64,000 bases of DNA from WTFY01 sp965205685 (GTDB lineage: Bacteria; Pseudomonadota; Gammaproteobacteria; UBA4575), in assembly GCA_965205685.1 (NCBI GenBank), contig OZ242174.1:1674001-1738000 (forward strand), given 5' to 3'. Position 1 is the first letter of the stretch, and each line of letters opens with the position of its first letter. The translations under genes were made by a program, and so were the position numbers. The notes beneath the pieces are model-generated. The model made no database searches. It worked only from the letters and a program-made list of their open reading frames with translations, and was not told where the DNA came from. Shown in pieces: positions 16,986 to 23,858 of this stretch.

Positions 16986-17687
16986 TCAGACTGCACTCCA
17001 CATGCGCACCAGGTTGAGGTACACGTTGTCAATGCGTCGGCTATCCTCGGAATCCGGGGCCTTGCGCAACATTTTCTCACGGGTCTTGCCGAGCTGGTAA
17101 AGCAGGTCACGTTGTTCGTAGCTTCGCACCAGGCTCTGCACCCAGGTCACAGCCACCAGACGCTCTCCCCTCGTTACCGGGATCACCTGATGGCGCGTCG
17201 AGGCGGGATACAACACGGCGTCACCCGCCGGGCACTTGATTGGCTGACGTCCTGAGGGAGTGCAAATCACCAGTTCCCCGCCATCGTATTCATCGGGCGA
17301 ATTCAAAAATACGGTAATGGCAATATCCGAGCGATACCGGTTTTCCTCTCCCATCACAGGATCATCCATGTGCTCTCCATACGCCATGCCCTTGCCGTAC
17401 CGCACGTAAAAGGGCACCGCGATGCGGTGTGGGAGTGCCGCAATCTTGTACTCGGGATGGCGTACCAGATTGCTCATCACAATGTGGTTAAGCTCTGAAA
17501 CCGTTTGTTCGCTACAGACCTCTTCGTTGTTTTTCACCTGCCGGGCAGAAAGCCCGGCAGAAAGCCTGCCGTCCTGGAATTCCGCACTGGCCAGCAATTC
17601 ACGTACCTGATGAAGTTCCTGGTCGCCGAGAACATGTTTGACTTGTATCACCATTCTTTGAATACTCGGTGCTGGTCGCATTGACAT
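16986..17687 (-). CDS. PKHD-type Fe(II)/2-oxoglutarate hydroxylase (PiuC/YbiX-like)
   Basis: 233 residues as given; an internal ATG at 17654 (MVIQVKHVLGD) gives 222 residues, the usual YbiX/PiuC length, and avoids overlap with the divergent gene. Motifs: HMD iron ligands (His106, Asp108) in YGEHMDDPVMG, then YDGGELVI, the distal His166 in STRHQVIPV and the 2-oxoglutarate-binding Arg in RGERLVAVTW. PiuC-like enzymes are often near iron-uptake genes, but no siderophore receptor is adjacent. It is the only minus-strand gene between the RspA-like gene and dsrL. Confidence 0.88.
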   Translation of the reverse strand: MSMRPAPSIQRMVIQVKHVLGDQELHQVRELLASAEFQDGRLSAGLSARQVKNNEEVCSEQTVSELNHIVMSNLVRHPEYKIAALPHRIAVPFYVRYGKGMAYGEHMDDPVMGEENRYRSDIAITVFLNSPDEYDGGELVICTPSGRQPIKCPAGDAVLYPASTRHQVIPVTRGERLVAVTWVQSLVRSYEQRDLLYQLGKTREKMLRKAPDSEDSRRIDNVYLNLVRMWSAV

Positions 17688-17712
17688 GCAGCAAGTCTGC
17701 GAAAACTACCTG

Positions 17713-18036
17713 ATGATACTGAAAGTCACAATCGATGAGAAAACCTTTTCCCTGCGCGTCGATCATGAAATGACGCAGGACGCTCAGGATATATTCCAGA
17801 AAATGGATTCGGACATGGACCGGGGCTGGCAGATGAGCCGTACCTGGGTGGATTGTCCCAACGACCTGCAACGCTGCCAGATTGCGGCTGACAAGATGCT
17901 GACCGCGATACAGCAGGAGAGAACGGCAACCGTAGGGCTGATGGCAGCCTACATCGTGGACAGGATGCCCGGGATTCAGGCCCTCGATATTGACACTTCG
18001 GGTGACATGACACTAACCGAGCTTGTCATGGGCTGA
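17713..18036 (+). CDS. Conserved-looking protein of unknown function (107 aa)
   Basis: Not recognised by family name. The start at 17713 (MILKVTIDEKTF) is preferred over an earlier ATG at 17686, which would overlap the divergent hydroxylase gene. Features: a beta-rich start, then QKMDSDMDRGWQMSRTWVDCP and RCQIAADKMLTAIQQE, a largely helical middle, and IQALDIDTSGDMTLTEL at the end. No signal or membrane segment is seen. It precedes dsrL by about 200 bp on the same strand. Homologues seem to occur in other gammaproteobacteria, by recollection only. Confidence 0.65.
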   Translation: MILKVTIDEKTFSLRVDHEMTQDAQDIFQKMDSDMDRGWQMSRTWVDCPNDLQRCQIAADKMLTAIQQERTATVGLMAAYIVDRMPGIQALDIDTSGDMTLTELVMG

Positions 18037-18121
18037 CCTGCCAAATCGGCCTTTTGGGCCTGGGGACAACGATGCATGAACATACCGAATGTTATGTAGC
18101 GTATCTCTGGCAGAGATAGTG

Positions 18122-18131
18122 CTTAAGTTAT
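18122..18131 (+). promoter_or_regulatory. Candidate shared upstream site CTTAAGTWAT (dsrL copy)
   Basis: CTTAAGTTAT, 108 bp before the dsrL start, in the same orientation to its gene as the CTTAAGTAAT before dsrA. It is immediately upstream of the candidate dsrL promoter. Only two copies were noticed. Confidence 0.25.
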
Positions 18132-18132
18132 A

Positions 18133-18160
18133 TTCTCGTGCCCGGAAATTTCCTTATAAT
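18133..18160 (+). promoter_or_regulatory. Candidate sigma-70 promoter for dsrL
   Basis: A perfect TATAAT lies at 18155-18160, about 80 bp before the dsrL ATG. The best -35 is TTCTCG at 18133-18138 with 16-bp spacing, a poor match to TTGACA, which would fit an activator-dependent promoter. Confidence 0.4.
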
Positions 18161-18239
18161 CAGGAACTCTTATTTGCCTGATAGATTCAAATCGGCCCGA
18201 ACCCCCGGGATGGGACGCTTGTTTTGGAGGTAGTGGATA

Positions 18240-20165
18240 ATGGAAGAAAAGCTCACTTTTCGACGTTATGAGGATGGTGACCATGTCACGACGCAGTGGA
18301 GCAAGGACGTCGTGCAAAATGGATTGTCGGAGATCTGTCCCACATACATACACAGGACCCCTCCGTGTCAGGCAAGTTGTCCCTCCGGCCATGATATTCG
18401 CGGCTGGCTGTCGATTGTCCGGGGCATTGACAAACCCGTAGGCGATATGACCTGGCAGGAACATGCCTTTCGTCGCATGACCTTGTCCAACCCGTTCCCA
18501 TCCGTGATGGGGCGTGTATGTCCTGCCCCATGCGAAGACGGCTGCAACCGCAACGAAGTAGAAGAAGCCGTGGGTATCAATGCCGTGGAACAGTATGTAG
18601 GTGACTGGGCTTTGCAGCAGAACCTGACCTATTCGGTACCCGAGCAGGACAGCGGTAAGAAAGTTGCAATTGTCGGTGGTGGATGCGCGGGCCTGACCGC
18701 GGCCTATTTCCTGCGCCAGAAAGGGCATGCCTGCACAATTTTTGATGAATACGACCAGCTTGGAGGCATGATGGTATTTGGTATCCCGGGATACCGCACA
18801 CCGCGATCCGTGCTGGAGGGTGAGATCAACCGAATCATCGACATGGGTGTGGAGGTCAAGCTGAACACCCGAGTCGGCACGGATGTCTCGGTCAAAGAAC
18901 TGGAACGCGATTACGATGCGGTGTTCTGGGGTATTGGCGCGGTTTCTGGAAAGACATTGCCGATCCCGGGAGGCGATGCCCCGAATGTCGTGGACGGCAT
19001 GTCTTACCTGCGCGCATTCAACGAGGACCGCCTGAAATACATCAGCGGGCGAATACTAGTGATCGGTGCAGGGGATACGGCAATGGACGTGCTGGCTGTA
19101 GCCAGACGTATCGGCAACATACACAGCGTCACCCAAAAAGACCGTCCGGAAAGCGTGATCCTGGGACACACGGTGCATGATGTGGCGAGCGTGGCCAAGC
19201 GTACGGGAGCCGATGTTTGGGTCGTCTACCGGCGTCCGATCTCGGATGCTCCCGCGACCAAGCATGAACTCGATGCTGTGATTCGTGAGGGCGTAGAAAT
19301 ACATGATGGGCTATCGCCAGTTGAAGTGATCAAGGATGAGAATGGCAGGGCCAAGGCGCTTCGAGTGGTCCCGGTAGAGCTTGTCGATGGCAAGTTGCAA
19401 CCCAAGGAAGGCGAGGAATTCGATATCGAATGCACCCTGATCGTCAGTGCGACCGGTCAAACCGGTGACTATACGGGAATCGAGGAATTCGATAACGGGT
19501 GGGGATTGATGGATGCAGACAAGGTCTACCAAGTGGTGGACAAACCCGGACATTTTGTGGCTGGAGATGCCGTCAACCCGCACCTCCTCACCACAGCCAT
19601 TGGCCAAGCCTCAATCGCAGCAGAAGGCCTGCACCATTATTTGATGGACCAGGAAATCCCTTCACGCCCGAAAATTGACACCCATCATTTCAAGCTCCTA
19701 GAAGAGCTGCGCGTACGCGAACTCGAGCCCACGGCCTATGAGTCCCACGAGGCTTGGGGCACAGATTCAGCGGGATTTGCCATTCATAACTATGAGGACC
19801 GCTCCGCCACCGAGATCGCGACCCATGATCAGTTGCACCTTGCCTATTTCGATCATGAACTCATGAATCGCCGGCAGGAATCCAACATCACGGCAGATAC
19901 GGTGCTGAATAATTTCCAGGAAAGATTTTCTGCGCTAGAAGAACAAAAAACGATAGACGAAGCAGCCCGCTGCATGAGTTGTGGCATGTGCTTCGAATGT
20001 GACAACTGCGTGGTGTACTGCCCCGAAGATGCCATTTTCCGGGTCAAGAAAGACCAGCGTGCGATGGGCCGTTATGTCGACACCGATTACGACAAATGCG
20101 TGGGCTGTCATATCTGTGCCGAAGTCTGTCCGAGCGGCTACATTAAGATGGGATTGCACTACTAG
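18240..20165 (+). CDS. dsrL: DsrL, iron-sulfur flavoprotein NAD(P)H:acceptor oxidoreductase
   Basis: 641 residues, normal for DsrL. It has a GltD-like N-terminal Fe-S region (CQASCPSGHDI and VCPAPCEDGCN), an FAD site (VAIVGGGCAGLTAAY), an NAD(P)-binding site (ILVIGAGDTAMDV), and a C-terminal ferredoxin domain with two [4Fe-4S] motifs (CMSCGMCFECDNC and CVGCHICAEVCPSG). The ferredoxin domain distinguishes it from GltD. DsrL is essential for sulfur oxidation in Allochromatium and works with DsrAB. GGAGG lies nine bases before the ATG. It is separated from the main cluster and on the opposite strand, whereas it normally sits between dsrK and dsrJ. Confidence 0.95.
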   Translation: MEEKLTFRRYEDGDHVTTQWSKDVVQNGLSEICPTYIHRTPPCQASCPSGHDIRGWLSIVRGIDKPVGDMTWQEHAFRRMTLSNPFPSVMGRVCPAPCEDGCNRNEVEEAVGINAVEQYVGDWALQQNLTYSVPEQDSGKKVAIVGGGCAGLTAAYFLRQKGHACTIFDEYDQLGGMMVFGIPGYRTPRSVLEGEINRIIDMGVEVKLNTRVGTDVSVKELERDYDAVFWGIGAVSGKTLPIPGGDAPNVVDGMSYLRAFNEDRLKYISGRILVIGAGDTAMDVLAVARRIGNIHSVTQKDRPESVILGHTVHDVASVAKRTGADVWVVYRRPISDAPATKHELDAVIREGVEIHDGLSPVEVIKDENGRAKALRVVPVELVDGKLQPKEGEEFDIECTLIVSATGQTGDYTGIEEFDNGWGLMDADKVYQVVDKPGHFVAGDAVNPHLLTTAIGQASIAAEGLHHYLMDQEIPSRPKIDTHHFKLLEELRVRELEPTAYESHEAWGTDSAGFAIHNYEDRSATEIATHDQLHLAYFDHELMNRRQESNITADTVLNNFQERFSALEEQKTIDEAARCMSCGMCFECDNCVVYCPEDAIFRVKKDQRAMGRYVDTDYDKCVGCHICAEVCPSGYIKMGLHY

Positions 20166-20220
20166 CAGCAGCCATTCAGAAATAGCTGCTTGCAGGGCTA
20201 GCTGGCAGCAACGGGTAGTC

Positions 20221-20559
20221 TTAGGCTACGCTTCCGAACCCTTTATCCACAGCACCCGTAGGCACGTGCAGGCCTGCGATTCTGCAACCTTGGGCCACAG
20301 GTCCGCCTGGAAACAGGTCGTAGAGGTATTTCATGCCCCCTTTGTAGTGGAACTTCTCCTCCAGCGCATCATGCAGTTCACGCATGTTTATCATATTGAT
20401 GTCGTGTTTTGAGTAGTACTCTTGCAGAGCATGCAGCATTTCAAAATGATCATCCGTCAAGGTAATTCCTTCCTCGACTGCAGCTTTTCTTGCATCTTCA
20501 TCGGACCAGTCGTCTGACATGAAAAAACGCTCGTAGTTATCCGCTTTCGGGACTGTCAT
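20221..20559 (-). CDS. DsrC/TusE-family paralogue with a single (CysB-position) cysteine
   Basis: 112 residues. The middle matches DsrC (GITLTDDHFEMLHALQEYY and MKYLYDLFPGGPVAQGC). Cys92 is at the CysB position, but the CysA position is Ala103 (VPTGAVDKG) and the chain runs nine residues past it. The N-terminus differs from DsrC (MTVPKADNYERFFMSDDWSD). TusE proteins keep the opposite cysteine (CysA), so this is neither canonical DsrC nor TusE. A strong AAGGAGGTGA ribosome site precedes the ATG. It converges on dsrL, with 55 bp between the stops. Confidence 0.85.
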   Translation of the reverse strand: MTVPKADNYERFFMSDDWSDEDARKAAVEEGITLTDDHFEMLHALQEYYSKHDINMINMRELHDALEEKFHYKGGMKYLYDLFPGGPVAQGCRIAGLHVPTGAVDKGFGSVA

Positions 20560-20603
20560 GAAACTTCACCTCCTTGAAGAATATAACAGTTTCTTATGCT
20601 TGA

Positions 20604-20612
20604 ATTATACCA
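20604..20612 (-). promoter_or_regulatory. Extended -10 promoter for the single-cysteine DsrC paralogue
   Basis: On the minus strand TGGTATAAT, a TATAAT with the TGN extension, lies about 45 bp before the start codon at 20559. No good -35 is present, which is acceptable for extended -10 promoters. The leader also holds GTTATATTCT (complement of 20578-20587), a string that recurs before dsrL at 18128-18137. Confidence 0.4.
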
Positions 20613-20748
20613 TGCCCGGTGCCATCCGTGAGGACTCCTGAGCCACCTTTAACTCATCAAAGCAGGTGTCTTGTGTTGGTAATCCCGTGCATGTGCAATT
20701 GGCAACGCAGCTTCTACCCATGCTTCTGGAAAGGTACAGCACGCTAAG

Positions 20749-21219
20749 TCAGCCCAACACCTTCTCCATTCTTTCGTGATGCACCGATGAAAGCTCGCTC
20801 TTGCAGGCACCGCATGCGACATAGCCGTTCTTCTTGTAAAATTCCACCGCACTTTCGCGCGCGTTCAGCCAGCAAACCCTTACTTGATGGTCGTGTGCAA
20901 ACTGTTCAAGTTTTCTGAGAATTGAACGACCGATACCCTTGTGCCGGTAATCGGCATGTACCGCCATATAGCGTATTCTTGCCGTACCGTCGGTCTCTAT
21001 GTGCAATCTGCCCACCCCTATGATGGACTGCTCGTCGTAGGCCGCAATATGGAATGCTGTATCCTCTAGCGAGTCCCTTTCGCTGCCACGGGGCAGGCCC
21101 AATGGCTCGCGTAGTTGGGCCCATCGGAACGAAAAGTATTCTGCAAATTCCTCGGGGGCAAGCGGCGGTCTATACCGAATCAAGTGATCCTCATGCAAAC
21201 ACAATCCAGGTCGTGGCAA
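20749..21219 (-). CDS. GNAT-family N-acetyltransferase
   Basis: 156 residues with the GNAT core: ARIRYMAVHADYRHKGIGRS contains the acetyl-CoA pyrophosphate loop (RHKGIG), followed by a helix, and AVEFYKKNGYV is the typical C-terminal motif. The substrate (protein, amine or small molecule) is unknown. The start at 21219 overlaps the end of the upstream oxygenase gene by 29 bp, which implies translational coupling or a later true start. A gap of about 190 bp separates it from the DsrC paralogue. Confidence 0.85.
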   Translation of the reverse strand: MPRPGLCLHEDHLIRYRPPLAPEEFAEYFSFRWAQLREPLGLPRGSERDSLEDTAFHIAAYDEQSIIGVGRLHIETDGTARIRYMAVHADYRHKGIGRSILRKLEQFAHDHQVRVCWLNARESAVEFYKKNGYVACGACKSELSSVHHERMEKVLG

Positions 21220-21808
21220 TGTATTTCACTCCCTGCTGCAGCAGGATGCCGCGGTGCTCATGTGTCCAGAATGGTGGGAACAATATCAGTTTCCCGACTT
21301 CGGGCCTGACCTTTACTCCCTGAAACAAGAATTCCGTTTCTCCCCCTGGACCTGCGACATCGTTCAGGTACCAGATCGCTACCAGCTGGCGGTGGCTGAA
21401 GTCATGGCTGCCGCCATCGACGTGCCAGTGATAATACTCGCCCGCCCGGGTTCTCTGTATGCCGTATCCCATATCCTTGAAAGGACCCTTGAAAAAGGGG
21501 TAGCTTTCACGAAATTCCCGGATTGCCAGGCCCAGTGCCCGGAAAAAGGCCCGATCCGTATCCTTCCAGTGCGCCTTGCCGCTTACCACGAGGTCCGTGG
21601 ATTTCTTGATGCTGGAGTCCCTGTCGGCAAGCTGGCCGATGCGGCCTTCGTACTGTTCTTCCGTGGCCTGCTCAAAGTGCTCGATGACCTCGGCGCAGAA
21701 ATCTGCGGGGAGGGATCCAGGTTGTTCGAAAATAAAGCTGCCGGGCTTGATTTCGCGGATGGTTTGAAGGGGCTGTTCGACCCTGCGATCTGCGTGACCT
21801 TGGATCAT
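21191..21808 (-). CDS. 2-oxoglutarate/Fe(II) oxygenase (prolyl-4-hydroxylase-like)
   Basis: 205 residues with the P4H/PKHD fold: HVD iron ligands (His129, Asp131) in YYHWHVDGG, LVAIWYLND, GGETEF, then a distal His in FPPFWTHEHRG and the basic 2-oxoglutarate residue in GVKYIATTW. It is the third oxygenase of this general type within about 7.5 kb. It starts 3 bp after the upstream 349-residue gene ends and overlaps the downstream acetyltransferase, so the three form one transcription unit. The substrate is not predictable. Confidence 0.85.
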   Translation of the reverse strand: MIQGHADRRVEQPLQTIREIKPGSFIFEQPGSLPADFCAEVIEHFEQATEEQYEGRIGQLADRDSSIKKSTDLVVSGKAHWKDTDRAFFRALGLAIREFRESYPFFKGPFKDMGYGIQRTRAGEYYHWHVDGGSHDFSHRQLVAIWYLNDVAGPGGETEFLFQGVKVRPEVGKLILFPPFWTHEHRGILLQQGVKYIATTWIVFA

Positions 21809-21811
21809 GGT

Positions 21812-22861
21812 CTAAAGAGGGTTTTCTGCGACAATCTTTTCCAGCTTGGACAAGCTCGCATCATCCTGTTGCTCATAGCATGCAAGCATGTCGCTTGCCA
21901 CCGACGACCAGTGGCGCACACCGCTTGCAACCAGCCTCTTCAGTGGTTGCAGATTGTCCGTGTCCACCCATGCCTGGTACGCCTTCTGAAAGCCGGGGAA
22001 CAATTCCTTGCGCATGGCCGTGAGGTTGGCGGCATAGAAGTGCAACGAGGCGGGGTTGTAGTTCTCAATCAGCCCCGGCAACGTCGAGAAGCAGTCCGCA
22101 AGCAGATCCTTGACAGCCCTGGCCATGATTTCCGCCCTGGAGCGTGGCAGATTCATGACCATTTCGCGCCAGCCGTCCCCAAGTTCCTTGGAAGCAATGA
22201 ACTCGCCGATTTCATGCAGGGTGACGGCTTCGAGCTCGTTTTCTGTCATCCGATCCAACGCGTACGAAACACCCTTGTCAAATTCATAGAACGACAATGC
22301 CTTTGCCATGGCATTTTCATTTTTGTGCCATTGCCACTCCTGGTATTTCTCCCACAACAGCCAGTTCAGTGACTCTCTGCGAATGAAGACGTTTTTACCC
22401 TGGGTCATGGCCGGCGGGGCGGTAAGGTCCCTGGCGCATTCGTCTGCGGCCACGTACATCGTGAAATCGTTATAGACCTCCCTTGACTCAAGCCGTGCCA
22501 GAAAGAAATTCGGTGCTGCACGAAGACCGATGCCTCCGCTGTACACATAGTGCTTGGGCAACAGCGCCGCGTTGATGTTTTCGGTATCAAACGGATCAAA
22601 TTCCTTGCCATCGATCCGCAACGGCAAAAAGCTTTCCTCTTCGAGCGTCTCCCACAGATGTTCGCGATCCTGCACCCAGTCCCCTACTTCCTCTTTGGGC
22701 AGGGCCTCATCAAACGTGTAGCCATTTTCCCAGCGAAAGTACTCGCGCATCTTCAGCAGGTAGACGCAGAGCGTGTAGTTGGCTGCGTTGCGTGCATCAG
22801 AGATGTCACAGTTCTTCTGCACGGTCGTACAAAGGCGTTCGGTCTGGGAAGTCATGGGCAT
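21812..22861 (-). CDS. Uncharacterised protein resembling the Sfum_1244 family
   Basis: 349 residues, cytoplasmic, without recognisable catalytic motif. The N-terminus has NAANYTLCVYLLKMREYFRW and LPKEEVGDWVQ, a middle part has IGLRAAPNFFLA, and LEAVTLHEIGEFIAS may be a helical motif with His-Glu. The pattern matches, from memory, proteins annotated as Sfum_1244 family, found in sulfur-metabolising bacteria. The function is unknown. It is the first gene of a three-gene minus-strand unit with the oxygenase and acetyltransferase, and is divergent from the 204-residue unknown. Confidence 0.65.
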   Translation of the reverse strand: MPMTSQTERLCTTVQKNCDISDARNAANYTLCVYLLKMREYFRWENGYTFDEALPKEEVGDWVQDREHLWETLEEESFLPLRIDGKEFDPFDTENINAALLPKHYVYSGGIGLRAAPNFFLARLESREVYNDFTMYVAADECARDLTAPPAMTQGKNVFIRRESLNWLLWEKYQEWQWHKNENAMAKALSFYEFDKGVSYALDRMTENELEAVTLHEIGEFIASKELGDGWREMVMNLPRSRAEIMARAVKDLLADCFSTLPGLIENYNPASLHFYAANLTAMRKELFPGFQKAYQAWVDTDNLQPLKRLVASGVRHWSSVASDMLACYEQQDDASLSKLEKIVAENPL

Positions 22862-22928
22862 ATTATACGCCGAGTTATATTATGATCGGAAAAGTAGACG
22901 AGACTGACGGACAAGGTACTGAAAGACT

Positions 22929-23543
22929 GTGGCTAGGCTGAAAACCAAATGGAACCTGCAGGAGCGACAACGCAGCCCCGAAGACGTGGCAAGTGTGATT
23001 GCCTTCAATCTTTGGGTGCTGGCGGCGGATTCGTGCCTGTTCCTGGAAAACGAGGGGTTTGAGACCCGATCGCAGTCCCAGCGCCTCGACGTGATCGCGG
23101 AATTCACGGCACTTGGCGCCCATGTGGCAGACCGCATGGTGTTTGACACCATGACCGCTTCTGAACGGGAATTGTTTATCAACTCGCTGGGACAGCATCT
23201 CGCGAATACCATGCAGACCAACCGCGAGGAGGCCTGCGGTACCGGAAACTACCGCAAGGATTTTATCGATCTTCTGAACCGCAGGATGGATGAGTTCTGC
23301 CAGTGCAGCTATTCAGAAGAGCACGGACCCGGGTTTCCGATGCGACGACTGGCAGCCAATCACGTGCAGGCGGTCATGGGTGAAAAAGACAACAAGTGGA
23401 TTCCGGACTACGTGATCGATTCTGAAATCCCCAAACTGTTGCTGGGCCTGAAAAAAGTTTTCAGGGGACAGAAAGCCTCGCTGGATGAAGCAGATTTCTC
23501 TCCGCCTCCGATCCCGGAATCCGGTGTCTGGGGAGAGGAGTGA
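22929..23543 (+). CDS. Conserved-looking protein of unknown function (204 aa)
   Basis: Not recognised. It starts with GTG at 22929; no in-frame ATG lies upstream. The sequence is mostly helical (VASVIAFNLWVLAADSCLFL, IAEFTALGAHVADRMVF), with FCQCSYSEEHGPGFP and a C-terminal proline-rich tail. No signal peptide is seen. It is divergent from the Sfum_1244-like gene, 67 bp apart, so the two probably share a regulatory region. Confidence 0.65.
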   Translation: MARLKTKWNLQERQRSPEDVASVIAFNLWVLAADSCLFLENEGFETRSQSQRLDVIAEFTALGAHVADRMVFDTMTASERELFINSLGQHLANTMQTNREEACGTGNYRKDFIDLLNRRMDEFCQCSYSEEHGPGFPMRRLAANHVQAVMGEKDNKWIPDYVIDSEIPKLLLGLKKVFRGQKASLDEADFSPPPIPESGVWGEE

Positions 23544-23650
23544 GGGCTTGCGCGGGGCCTTGGCAGGAAATCAGACTGACTGCATCAGGGGCGCGGGCCT
23601 CGCTGCTGCATGCGCATCACCTGCCGGGGTTGAGGTAACCGGAGGTACAG

Positions 23651-23845
23651 TCACTGCTTCCATTTCTCGAAGTTGTCGGTATTTTTCTCCTGACCGTCTT
23701 CATACCCCGCCGTATAGGCTTCGGTGACCCTTTGTTCTTCACGTTCGGGATGCCCGAGGTAGCCGCCTTGCCAACCCAGAACATATTCCGGGTCCACCCC
23801 CGCAGATTCCATTTTGGTCACTGTATCTCTGTATAGCTGGTCCAT
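23651..23845 (-). CDS. Small protein of unknown function (64 aa)
   Basis: Not recognised. The ATG at 23845 is chosen because AAGGAG lies about six bases upstream; an earlier in-frame start would run into the neighbouring gene. The protein (MDQLYRDTVTKMESAGVDPE, then VLGWQGGYLGHPEREEQRV and EAYTAGYEDGQ) is acidic and soluble. It begins 13 bp after the TrpD-like gene ends and is presumably co-transcribed with it. Small proteins with GWQGG/GYEDG motifs seem to recur in sulfur-oxidising gammaproteobacteria, from memory only. Confidence 0.65.
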   Translation of the reverse strand: MDQLYRDTVTKMESAGVDPEYVLGWQGGYLGHPEREEQRVTEAYTAGYEDGQEKNTDNFEKWKQ

Positions 23846-23858
23846 GTTTTCTCCTTGT

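Noticed and set aside
17535..17575. Short tandem repeat GGCAGAAAGCC within the PKHD hydroxylase gene
   Set aside because: Only two units, and it encodes a simple LSAGLSA repetition inside the protein; not a mobile or regulatory repeat.
18049..18065. GGCC-loop-GGCC repeat downstream of the 107-residue gene
   Set aside because: Four-base self-complementary arms only, no T-run.
20167..20190. AGCAGC/GCTGCT inverted repeat after dsrL
   Set aside because: A six-base stem with a twelve-base loop and no T-run; too weak to call a terminator.
21254..22372. 372-codon open frame on the plus strand
   Set aside because: Antisense to the 2-oxoglutarate oxygenase and the Sfum_1244-like gene, which have consistent motifs and tight spacing.
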